Assembly (NCBI RefSeq): GCF_964340395.1
Contig: NC_135566.1
Location: 11,162,501-11,226,500, forward strand
Length of the DNA: 64,000 bases
Direction: 5' to 3'
Source of the DNA: Glandiceps talaboti
Taxonomy: Eukaryota > Hemichordata > Enteropneusta > Spengelidae
The notes beneath the pieces are model-generated. The model was not told the DNA's origin, did not search any database, and saw only the letters and a list, made by a program, of their open reading frames with translations. The position numbers were made by a program, and so were the translations under genes. Shown piece after piece: positions 24,891 to 54,849 of this stretch. How positions within the stretch are numbered: the stretch's first letter is position 1; the number at the start of each line of letters is the position of its first letter.

Positions 24891-26936
24891 ATGGCGCTAT
24901 CAGTTATAAGTATTCTGATCGGACTGAGTTTTATACTACGGTACCAAGTAGGTGCCCAGCAGACTGGCATGTTCACTGACAAGACCGCTGATAACATTGA
25001 CGCAAACTCCAACCCATCGCAGTTGAACTACGGAGTTGCCGTTTCCGACGTTGATCTTGATGGACAACTGGAATTCATCGTTGCAGGGTGGGGCACTCAT
25101 TTATTTGCTTTGTAGTGTTAGATGTGTTCTTTGTTTTCATTGATTTTGGGTCCTATAAATTGAAATATACCCACAGGTAATTCAACCTGGAATCCATGCA
25201 ATACGTGAAATGTCTTGGTGTAGGCATGGATTGCAGACGAAAGTTACAATAATCATGGATCTATTATGAGAATATAGATCCATGTAATAATATACTGTCG
25301 AATTGATGTGCATTCTTGTACGTGTTGGTTGTTTTTCCTGTCCTTCATACTTCCATCGTGTAATTTAGAAGAACCGTGGGTTATTTTCACAGTAGAACTA
25401 TATTCCATGGTGCAATGAAGGCAACTGCACGTTGTTATATGTCTACTATAGCCCATGGTGCACTTGTTACAGCATTGACGTTGGAAAGACATATAGTACC
25501 TGCCTTTGTGTCCGTAATTTCTATTGAGTGGATGGACGCTAGAACCATATTGAATGAAGAAGCTTTCAGTTTTATGGCCTGGTTAGGACAAAGGATGGGA
25601 TTAAATCCTAGTGGGCAATCTTCATGTAAGGGCGTGAGGTTTTTTCGGCCCTCAGATGAAGTTGCCAAAGTTGTCATTTAGTTGGTGCAAGTATACATAT
25701 ATATGTGTAGTACACGTGCGTATGTGTGGGGGGGGGGCAGTATTTTTTAAATAACTATTTTGATATGCGAAGGAATTGCACGAGAAGTGGGGTATCGCAG
25801 ATTTAAAATAAAATACAACACATTCATTCAACCTGTCCATACATTATCTGAATGTTGGTAAACTTTGTACCCATGTTTCCTGATCACGCCAACTTTCAAC
25901 TTTGAGAACCGACTAAGTTTTTTTCAACAGGCCCGACGTATGCTTTTTGTGTAAGTTCGTTTTTGGGGGCAGATGGTAACAGAAAATATATTGATAAGAT
26001 AAGAAAGACGAGTAGCAGCCTATGCTGGAATAGTATATCAAAATCCACGACACTGACTTTATGGATTCGGTGATTGTCTTTCGTCTTGGACATTTGTGTG
26101 TACTAGTAGTTCACTGATTCCAAACCAACTTAAAGCCATGAAGTCAACATATTTCGGAGGATATCGTCAATAATCATATCTGGAGTGGAACAAACTGTGA
26201 TATATATATACGGCTACTCAACTGTTCGCATTGACGTCTGTAATCGAAAGTAGGGTGACGTGATGTCCAAATTGGAATACATTACAAAGTTAGAGCATGT
26301 ATTTAAAAGTAAATATTAGTTTGGCAGTCTCGGTGTTAAATGCAAAATTAAAATATATGTTTTAAAATATTGTTTGCTTAGGATTTGATCTTGATGCCTT
26401 TTACGTTATAAAACATCTATCTATGCATTTGATCAACAGATACAATGGACAAAATCTGGTACTAAAATGGAACCCGATAACCCAGAAGCTCGAGAACATA
26501 GCAGTTGATGACATCACATCCCCCTATTATAATGTACGTGATCCAGAAGGGCAAGCTATTGGAGTGTGTGCATGTGATATTGATGGCGATGGTAACGAAG
26601 AAATCTATTTCTTGAATACTAATAGTGCATTTTCTGGAGTAGCCACTTATGGAGATAAGTTGTTCAAGTTCCGTAATGGAAAATATGAAGATGTCTTCTC
26701 CGATCCTGTAAATACGAATGTATTTAACTACTACGCAGGTAAGTGGTGAGAGAGAAAAATGGAAGCTTTGTTTCAATTTATCAACTCTTGTGATCTATCT
26801 GTGATTTTTTTGTTTCAGAAATTCACATTCAATTGTAAATGTGCATTCAATAAACAGGTGTGAGATGTAATATGTTTACGATAGCAAATACCGCAACAAT
26901 GGTAAAGAGTCGACGAAATAGCTTTTGAGACACATG

Positions 26937-27002
<66 letters not shown>

Positions 27003-29078
27003 GTACTAAATTGTTTGTGCTCAGTCTGGTCTTCAATAATAGAAAGCTGTGAAGTGGTCTCTATAGCTACTTTTTGTGAAATGTTGGTATGTCAGTCAAA
27101 AAAGTTGAGTTGGTCGTAGAAATCCACGAGGTGGTCTCTAGCTCTCTCCCTTTCTGAAATGTTGTATTGGCCTGTCAGTCAAGTCTGGCATGCTCACACT
27201 CCATCATACTAGTCTGTTCTGTAGTGTATAGACCTTTTGTCACCAATACAGTTTTAGACCAAATTTGAATTGTAGATTAGTTTGTTGAGTTTGACTTTGA
27301 AAAAAACCCCAACATACTCTCATTGTTAGGAATAAAAGTGTAATCAGGCCAATATTGAAATGAATGCTAGGTATGTGAATAATTATGCAGCTCTTTCTAC
27401 ATTGTTCCAGCAAATACACACGCATTATTGAAATGTGCCAAATACTGCACCCCTAAGTTCACTACCTCCTTTACGAATATATAATTACGCATTTATTCAT
27501 CAGTAATTAGTTGCCTGGAATCCATTTACAATTTCAGTTTCTGGATAAAAATAATGTTGTAAAAAAATCCCATGCTTACTTGGGTTTTAATATCATTTGA
27601 CAACTTATAAATACAATCTCTCCATACCGTATGTTTTCTATATTCTGCAGGTCGTTCCGTAGCGTGTGTAGATCGCCTTGGCACAGGGAAGTATGGATTC
27701 TTTGTGGCCAATTACAACTCTGGTGATGTTGGTCCGTTCGCCTTGTACGAAATGGACGAAGCATCGAGTAATTTAGCCACTGGAATAATTGCATTAAAAG
27801 ATGTTGCCGAAGAAGCCGGTACAAACAAACTGACAGGTAAATTCTGACAGTCATGGAGGCTGTCAGACTCGAAACAAAATGATTTTCTGTGCGAGAGTGG
27901 TGTGTCGATGCACGTGTATGTGTGATAATATAGTGATGTTGGAATCTTAGGGCTATATTGGCAGTCCACGTACTACTAGGCTTATTCTTGGCGGGAATTC
28001 AAACTCTGTAGGTCACCGACAAAAGTTTATGGACATGTGTCCCACGGTACACGTAACACTCTACTATATTTTATTATAACAAAAGGTAGCATATAAAATG
28101 AATGGGAAAACAGGTGACAATTACCTCTACTAGTGTCCAACCTACGATAATACAATACTGAAATGTGTGAGTTCATTTTCTGTAGTAATACTTAACTTGA
28201 TCTCGTTCGTAGGTGGTCGGGGTGTGGCCGTTGGTCCAATTCTGAACGACGATGGAAGATCTGATATTTTTACGGACAATGAAAATGGACCTAATTTCCT
28301 CTTCCGTAACCTTGGAGATGGAACATTTGAAGAGGTTGCTGCTCTTTATGGTGAGTAAATCTGTCAGTGTTTGGTAATTAATTAAAAAACGAAAGAAAAT
28401 ACATAAATGGACACTAGTAGTAAGTTGGCAAAGTTGCGGGTCTCCTACTATTACATGAAACTGTGTGTACCAAGACGAAGTAATCTGAGATGCAATAATC
28501 CCGCCGTTTACTTGATAATAATTTCCTGAAAACGCACTCATTTGCATGAATATATCGTGTCTATTCTACTACATGAGAAATACTTTCCAGAAATACTAGA
28601 ATATCTGCGGTATTTTAAATTTCTTTGTACCTGATGTCTCAAAGTTGTGACAAATATAGTTATGAAGTCGCCGGGAATTTATCAAGGAAATATGCATTAT
28701 CACAAAAATACACGTACATGAATGAAACTACTCGGATTCTATTCCAGGGGTGGATGATCCTGCTCAAAATGGCCGCGGTGTGGCGCTGTCTGATCTAAAT
28801 AGTGATGGATTGATTGATATTGTGTATGGTAACTGGAATGGACCACACAGGGCCTATGTACAAGAGACGACTGGTACTGGTGCAAGGTCATTCAGAGTAA
28901 GTTCATCCTTTCTTTTAATAACAAATCGACCATTTCATTCATTTTGAAATAGGAGTGTACCATCCCGTGTCTCAGCACACATTCCAGATCATTACACTAT
29001 TCCTCCTAATCTGACCAATGAATTTCCTAGATGTATACACAGATAACTCACACAGATAACTCCCCTCCCCTCCCTCCC

Positions 29079-29112
<34 letters not shown>

Positions 29113-29633
29113 AGACTCTCTCTCCCTCTATCTATCTCTCTCTGAAATGATAAACCATACCATTATCAATAAAACTTACGTTATATTGATGACAACCTCG
29201 ACATTAAAGTGACGTCATCACCAGACCTACATCTGTTTGTTTTCTTCCTTTAGAATATAGCTGCCACGACTTCGTCCAACTTTGCAGTGCCATCGAGTAT
29301 TAGAACTGTGATTGTGAACGACTTTGACAACGATGGTATACAGGAGATATTCATGAATAACATATACAGGGGAGTCACTCCAGCACCTAACTACGTCTAC
29401 AAGGTCAACCCGAATGGTATCGATGGCAGTCCTACAATTGAGGAAGCTGACATCGGAGATGCTCTTGAACCAGAAGGCGCTGGAACAGGTAATTTACCTA
29501 TTACAGAAAAAGTGCTATATGCAACCAACTTTAGACAAATTGATTGTTAGTTTAGCTTCCTGGTAGTATTATACAGAAATATTTTTTTTTAGTATTTTCT
29601 TGGTACAAAGGTGTAAAACTTGTCGCTTCACGT

Positions 29634-29718
<85 letters not shown>

Positions 29719-29719
29719 A

Positions 29720-29769
<50 letters not shown>

Positions 29770-30312
29770 CTATTAGTAGTAGCATCTACATTTCCTGTTG
29801 TTTTTTATTTAACAAAGTGCATTACGCATATCATTTTCTCCGTAGGTGGCGCTGTGGCCGATCTTGACGGAGATGGTAAGCTAGAGTTATTACTTTCTCA
29901 TGGAGAGGCGACTGACCAGCCTCTGACACTATACCATCCTGTATCTGCCACTGGCAATTGGATTCGTATCATGCCAAAGACTTCAGCTGGTGCGCCCGCT
30001 AGAGGCGCTAAGGTCGTTCTTTACAGTACGAATTGCCAAATACAAGTTCGAGTCATCGATGGTGGGTCTGGCTATCTATGTCAAATGGAGCCAGTGGCAC
30101 ACTTTGGACTGGGGGTCAACATTCCACAATCGGTTGAAATCACTTGGCCAGACACCAGGACGATGAGACGAAGTATCTTGGAGAGGGAGTACCAAACAAC
30201 CGTGGTGGTCGAACATCCAGACACTCTTGGCATTGTTTGTCATGCTGTATCTAAGTCGTCATATCTGTACTCCATACTAGTCATTATTTTTAGTTTATCC
30301 CATAAAACATGA
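24891..30312 (+). CDS. CRTAC1-like (ASPIC/UnbV, FG-GAP) secreted protein A, 7 exons
   Basis: Exons: 24891-25087, 26440-26738, 27651-27836, 28213-28350, 28748-28896, 29254-29488, 29846-30312. All introns are GT-AG and all junctions stay in frame, giving 556 residues. The N-terminus has a hydrophobic signal peptide (MALSVISILIGLSFIL). The body resembles cartilage acidic protein 1: FG-GAP/VCBS-type repeats with Ca-binding loops such as DVDLDGQLE, DIDGDGNEE, DLNSDGLID, DFDNDGIQE and DLDGDGKLE, then an ASPIC/UnbV domain (GAPARGAK, IDGGSGYLCQMEP, HFGLG, WPD). Family members are extracellular matrix glycoproteins. The protein is shorter than human CRTAC1 and has no C-terminal EGF-like domain. It ends instead in a hydrophobic tail (SYLYSILVIIFSL) that could be a GPI-anchor signal or membrane segment. 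A tandem paralogue follows at 32008. Confidence 0.9.
25088..26439. other. Intron 1 of CRTAC-like gene A
   Basis: A 1.35 kb intron with an atypical donor GTGGGG after GCAGG. Near 25376-25681 there is a 101-codon plus-strand frame with overlapping antisense frame; no family recognised. It may be decayed repeat DNA. Confidence 0.5.
26938..27001. repeat. (CA)n microsatellite in intron 2 of CRTAC A
   Basis: An uninterrupted run of about 31 CA dinucleotides. Confidence 0.95.
29634..29770. repeat. (ATC)n microsatellite in intron 6 of CRTAC A
   Basis: About 45 ATC triplets with one AAC interruption. They are fused artificially to exon 7 in the long reading frame starting at 29620. The true exon 7 begins at the AG at 29844-29845. 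Confidence 0.95.
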
Positions 30313-30607
30313 TTATGACGGATTACACATTGACATTTGATTTCAATACGATTGGTATATAGTAATTTTGATATAGTTACATTTTCTTAAATACTGTGTA
30401 TTTTTGGACTCACTCCATGCCTATATCATATTGATATTCATAGCACAAAATAATTGTAAAAATACGTTATACGTACAATATTACACTTTTGTTCAGTTTT
30501 ATGACAACGGCTATTCGCTTAGTGTTTTGTAGTTGTTCCTAAGGTATATACTTTACGATTTAATGGAATGATACCCCCCCCCCCCTAGTAAAGCAGAGCT
30601 CAGTGTA

Positions 30608-30716
30608 CTCTCGTCTAAAGGTACGGCGTGACGAAGCGCCCTCACACATCGGTGAATCCCTGAAAGAGGAGGCCGGCGAGGGCGGAACGTCACGGCGTAT
30701 CGTACAGTCCAAGCGT
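30608..30716. mobile_element. Small hairpin MITE, GACTGT-end family (copy 1)
   Basis: An inverted repeat of about 110 bp. The left arm contains GGTACGGCGTGACGAAGCGC then CCTCACACATCGGTGA. The right arm, read in reverse, gives GGACTGTACGATACGCCGTG then ACGTTCCGCCCTCGCC. CpG-rich compared with its surroundings. Relatives lie at 45712, 49096, 50047 and 58707. Confidence 0.75.
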
Positions 30717-31183
30717 ACCGAAGGACAGAAACAAATACTAGCTACGTCACAGTTATTGTTTTTTTAACACAACAAATATCAGAGGTGATGCCCTTGCGAT
30801 ATTTCCCAGAGATAACCCCAGAGTTACAAACTGAACACAACTTTCTGGGCGAATATTAACCCGTTTTATAGACTATACATGAACATATGTTGTCATCTAC
30901 GTACTGACGTGTATGTACAAAATAAAAGTGATTAAAAATGTAAGTAAATTGCCACCACTTTTTTCTGTCAACTCCATGATTCTTAATTTTGCGTGGTGTA
31001 TGAGTGTGTATCATGTGTCGGTACAGTATACAATTATAAAAATGTAATTTTGATTTTGTAAAAATGTAATGAATTTTGACTGGTTTTAAATAATAGAAAT
31101 CACAGAGAATTCGTTGGTGCAAGCTTTTCAACAGTAACAAATTAAAGGTGGTGGTGGCGTGATGATGAAGATTATAATGTTGG

Positions 31184-31186
<3 letters not shown>

Positions 31187-31264
<78 letters not shown>
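31187..31264. repeat. (ATG)n microsatellite
   Basis: About 26 ATG/GAT triplets. Confidence 0.95.
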
Positions 31265-32007
31265 CAATTGCATGACCTCGCCTGGCAACACCCTACCCCT
31301 ACGTTTCCCTGAATCTTACCAGTAATACACACATACACACACAGTTATATATGCACACTTTGTTGTTGTGTAACTCGACTCATATATTTATTTTTGTTTC
31401 ATAAGTTTATCTTGACCATGGACTTTGATTTTACCCCCTTAGGCATCATCGGAGTACAAAAATGTAGTCCTTTTCGATGGAAGAGAATTTAGAGAATCCA
31501 TGGAGAATCTACCCCGAGAATCTAACATTTGAATTATCAGTCGGTGTAGTCTCAGATGAGTTAGTGGTCTGAGATGTAGTATACCCAAACTACATTCTGG
31601 TCACAATGCACTATGCATACGTATAAGTTATAAGATGACATCGATGATGACCTTAAACCCCGGCCTCGACTGTTCTGTTTGGTAATACTTCAACGATACT
31701 CATATCACCAAAGAGAACGGTCGAGATGTATTACCTACGGTCAGACAGTGAGGATCACACATGCCGATACATGTACTTGTTGTGTTGTGTAAAGCGTTGT
31801 GTAAAAGCAAAAATAAGTGTTACATAACGTGAAAAACAAATGTTTCGTAATATGCAAATTTGTACAACGTACTGTTACAAAACGTACTGGTATTCAGCAC
31901 ACGTATAGTACCCTGCTGAATTCACTGTCCGATACCATATTATACCCTCAGCACGGTGTTTAACCCCACCGACAGATTCGCGCCGAAAAAACTATATCCA
32001 GTTAACC

Positions 32008-48531
<16,524 letters not shown>

Positions 48532-48826
48532 AAATTTCAAGTTGTTGACAATTAAACGATGGCAAGCCTAGTGCATACGTTGCTTTCAACTCAGAAATGC
48601 TGTTGTTACCTGTATAATAATTCTTGATAACAACTTTTGACACCTGAGATTCAGAAACGTACAGCTCAGTTATCACCTTGTAAATGATGTCATGTGGTAA
48701 AAGATCTTCATCGCACGTCATAGCGATACAACATTCAGCAACCAACAATAGATTGTATGCCAATTATCTACCTCATCAGTCTGTCTCTTTATTTGTGAAT
48801 GTTACGCTGTGGTTGTTTCTGCTGCT

Positions 48827-48829
48827 GCT

Positions 48830-48869
<40 letters not shown>

Positions 48870-48902
48870 CCGTTACTTAGTAACGGAGAACACCTCTCTC
48901 TC

Positions 48903-48966
<64 letters not shown>
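48827..48966. repeat. (TTG)n and (CT)n microsatellites
   Basis: A TTG triplet run (about 48830-48868), then a CT run (about 48897-48965), separated by about 30 bp. Confidence 0.93.
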
Positions 48967-48970
<4 letters not shown>

Positions 48971-49095
48971 TCTCGGAAATGTGTTTTCTCCTTATTTAAT
49001 GATGAAATCATTGACACATAATATACCACTCTCATTAATATCTGTTTGTATTCGTATACTGAGATTTATTACAATATGCTTCTAGATTCAGTTTA

Positions 49096-49203
49096 GACTG
49101 TGTAAGATCTATACGTCGTGTCGCTCCGCCCTCACTGGCCTGCTGTACGAAAGGGGTTGACCGATGTGTGAGGGCGCCCCGTAACGATGTACCTGACAGT
49201 CTA
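49096..49203. mobile_element. Small hairpin MITE, GACTGT-end family (copy 2)
   Basis: The left arm AGACTGTGTAAGATCTATAC, then GTCGTGTCGCTCCGCCCTCA, is matched in reverse on the right by AGACTGTCAGGTACATCGTT, then ACGGGGCGCCCTCACACATC. About 108 bp. TA flanks both ends. Confidence 0.78.
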
Positions 49204-50046
49204 GAGTCATAATGTGATAATCAACCTTTTATTGATTCTGTCTTCAGATTTTTGAAGGGTCTCACGGGCTACTGCACAAGGCCATGGCAGTTCTCGTCAC
49301 TCTCAATGACGTCATAAGCAGAACTTCTTCTGACAAGTTATGCATGTAATTTACTGAACTAAGGCTTGTCAATCTTCATTTGGTCAGAATGCGGAGGTAC
49401 TTTGCCGGTCTCCTACTAAACTTATCGATGTTTCAATTGTACTGTAAGATGGTGCTCTGAAATTTCACAATAAATTGTATTCTATACTTTGTTCCTGTAG
49501 ACTAAGATAGCTAATCTGAGACTTTGTTTGGATGGTCCTCACCGGGGGTCCTCAGCTGCAGTGTAACTTTCTGTTCTGAAAGCACTGTTGTTCCCGCTAG
49601 AAAGTATTACTCAACAGTACTCCCCGTAGCCCAGAGATTCATGGTGTTATAATCCCAAGACGCCCTCTACATGAAGTAAAGACAGACGCAGTCAGCAGTA
49701 TAGAAATCTGTATTGAATTTGGAAAGTACAAGTTACCAAACAACACTACTAAATTTATTAATACCGTTACTCATGGGTCACCTTTACAGTATATTTGGTG
49801 ATGACCGCATGCGTACCGTTTTACGTTAGCCCACACCTTACAATTCCCCTCTTTGTAATATAATATTCCAACTATATCTTTGGAATTGTAAGATTAGGAG
49901 CAAGTTATTGCTTTTAGAAAGTTATAAGTATGAAGTAGCTAGCAATCAAGTACCAATCAATAGAATAGTGTCAAGTCAAGTCAAGTCCATTGACAGGTTG
50001 ATATGTGTGCTTGTTGTAGTCATGTGACATGGTAGGATTGAACTGG

Positions 50047-50130
50047 AACATATACGTCGTGTCGTTCAGCCCTCAATCAGTCTGGTTGATAGGGCATGGC
50101 ACTACACGTCGTATCTTGCAGACTAAGCAT
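50047..50130. mobile_element. Small hairpin MITE, GACTGT-end family (copy 3)
   Basis: The left arm ATATACGTCGTGTCGTTCAG, then CCCTCAATCAG, is matched in reverse by AGTCTGCAAGATACGACGTG, then TAGTGCCATGCCCTATC. The left terminus is eroded. Confidence 0.62.
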
Positions 50131-50450
50131 ATCGAACACAACAACCACCTGATGATAATCAAAATTTATGTCAAAAGGTAACGCCACTTTGAGATTCCAA
50201 TAATTAGCCTACAACACTCCAAATTCTCCTACAAAATGTGACGTCACTTTCTCCAGTTGTCTAAATTCTCCATTGTCTAAAAGCACCATACAGTAACTAT
50301 GATTGGTTTGCCAATATTCATCAAATGGAAAAGAAACAACTAAAACAATGATTCCAGTATCCCGATGGAAGGTGTGAATTCTACAGGTCGGAGTAACTTA
50401 AACTTGATAAAGTCACTGCACTAAGCTTACACCAACTTCAGTCCTAAATA

Positions 50451-52897
<2,447 letters not shown>

Positions 52898-52925
<28 letters not shown>

Positions 52926-52998
52926 GATAACGACACTCATCTCTCTCTATCTCTCTATCTCTCATAAACTGTAATTTACCTTGCGTTGTCATGATAAC
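52898..52998. repeat. 67-bp tandem duplication containing the first coding exon of cytidine deaminase 2
   Basis: Two copies of CATAAACTNNAATTTACCTT followed by GNGTTGTCATGATAACG occur 67 bp apart. Read on the minus strand, each gives an ATGACAAC(A/G)CAAG exon followed by the donor GTAAATTA. Proximal copy exon: 52913-52925; distal copy exon: 52980-52992. Confidence 0.85.
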
Positions 52999-54575
52999 GG
53001 TACTCCTATATTGCCTTGGTCAGTTACTCCTCAGGAACACGAGTTATTTTATCTGCTATGTTCTGCAATTGACATTTTAAAGATTATCCCGTAGCTCAGA
53101 CAAAATATAACGTTTAGACACTGAACTGATAAATTATTCAGACCACAATTCCACAGTGTATAACCCCCAACGATTGTCTCTTCGCTAATCTTCGCTCAGT
53201 CGGGACTTCGGACTGATGACAACAGCCTATGTCGCGTTCTCGTAAACTCACGTGAAACTCATACTTGCATTTGCCATGGGGGACCCTAAAACGAATGACA
53301 ACATTTGCACTGCAGTACGTCAACAGTGGAATGACACCCTTTTCTACAGTCAGTCAGTTAGTTGAAAGACACCATCTACACTTTTAAAGTGAAATGACAG
53401 CCGCCACTCTATATTTATTATATGTTATTATATTTACTCAAGTTCAGTCCTAAGCAAAGGTTGAGTGTCTAACTGTAGTGTCCCTTTGCATGTAACTGTG
53501 GAAAGGTTAAATTTTGTCTTATAATTCATAATTGTATTAGTACTCTGTTGAAAAAATGGTACGCACACGCACATGTACATGGATCATATATGGCGTGCGT
53601 TAGGGTGAGATATCCAAGATTTGTCCATGGTAACCTAATATGTTAATGCACTTTACATATTTTCTTTTATTATGCATTTAGAAAATCATTTGCAATGTCG
53701 TATACACATATTAGTAAATGTTCTTTCTAACAAACATATAAACATTGTCTAAATTCATATTTGATATGTTCTGGCTTGCGAGGGTGATTTGCAGTGGTAC
53801 TAGACTATTATCAATCAATTAAGTCTGTCCATGAAAGTGTAAAACTATGTTAAAAAATAACACTCTAGCTATCTATAAATTTCACCAAAAGGCGGTATCT
53901 ATATACTAGTATAGTAAATGGCCTGTATACTTGTACACGCTTCATTTGGAGTTGACGAATTGATAGGCAGCAATAAACAAATGTACGTTGTGGTCGACAT
54001 CATCAGTATAGTAAGGTAATCAAAATATACATGTTAGCTATGAAAAAAATAGTTGGATTTCCATACTTGTATCTTAAATTATATGCAACAACTTCTTAAT
54101 TGTATTGATACAATAGCAATGTAGTTAAAGTATGAAACAATAGCTACACATACCAGGAACGTAAAGGCACATTGGTGTGTTTCAGCAAGGTGGTGTCAAA
54201 TGTCTACAGCTAAACGTACAGACTTAACGCCGTAAACTACACACCTCTTTACGGCACCGTCCGCAACGTACCCGCCAAGAGGTATTCACATTTCATATTT
54301 CGTTCATTCGGCAGAAATATGTGCTCTGACATGCGAGAATATTATAGACTAAAGAACATAAAGGCACATTGGTGTAATTCAACTCGACAATGTCAAATAT
54401 CAAGCGTTTTCTAGTAGCCATGGACTTTTTAGGAATATTCACTGATTTAAAATGGTCACAATTGTACGTACCCCACCATTTCGCATATAGGAAAACATTG
54501 AGTAATCCTTGTTGCATAGAAACATTGTTGATACTGATCTGTATTTACTTCGTTGTTGATGTTTGTCAGAATCTA
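52999..54575. other. Intergenic, no gene seen
   Basis: Upstream of cytidine deaminase 2 and downstream of the STAR-Kelch gene. No supported coding sequence. Confidence 0.45.
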
Positions 54576-54600
54576 TTTATTTATTTATCTATCTATCTAT

Positions 54601-54647
<47 letters not shown>

Positions 54648-54700
54648 TTTTGTTTGTTTGTTTGTTTGTTTGTTTGTTTGTTTGTCTGTTTGTTTGTTTC
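54573..54700. repeat. (TTTA)n (TTTG)n microsatellite
   Basis: About 18 TTTA/CTAT tetramers, then about 12 TTTG tetramers. On the minus strand the TTTA block reads as many overlapping AATAAA hexamers, about 200-280 bases downstream of the STAR-Kelch stop codon. Confidence 0.93.
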
Positions 54701-54849
54701 GTAAACATATCTAACTTTAAAGCATGAGCGCCCTGTGGTATAACCTCCAGACACAGTTGTCTAAAAGTGTTCAGTTCTGAAGCTGGCATGGTCATATTGT
54801 TGTCAATGTACTCGACCAATATGTACATACATGTACGTACACCATTGTC

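Larger units (their letters stand above)
30313..32007. other. Intergenic between CRTAC A and B
   Basis: It contains a hairpin MITE (30608-30716), a C homopolymer near 30575-30586 and an (ATG)n run (31187-31264). No additional gene is seen. The 160-codon minus-strand frame at 30856-31338 is mainly poly-His from the ATG repeat. Confidence 0.6.
48532..50450. other. Intergenic between CRTAC B and cytidine deaminase 2
   Basis: 3' ends of convergent genes face each other here. An AATAAA hexamer at about 49470 could serve CRTAC B. It carries two hairpin MITE copies and microsatellites. No gene is seen. Confidence 0.5.

Noticed and set aside
25376-25681. 101-residue protein in CRTAC A intron 1
   Set aside because: An isolated frame with an equally open antisense partner, no domain and no splice support.
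29620-29845. Poly-Ser N-terminal extension of CRTAC A exon 7
   Set aside because: It is the (ATC)n microsatellite upstream of the CGTAG acceptor, and the homologous exon in gene B starts at the same residue after its acceptor.
30856-31338. 160-residue His-rich protein
   Set aside because: The core is the (ATG)n microsatellite read on the minus strand, and the remainder has no recognisable domain.
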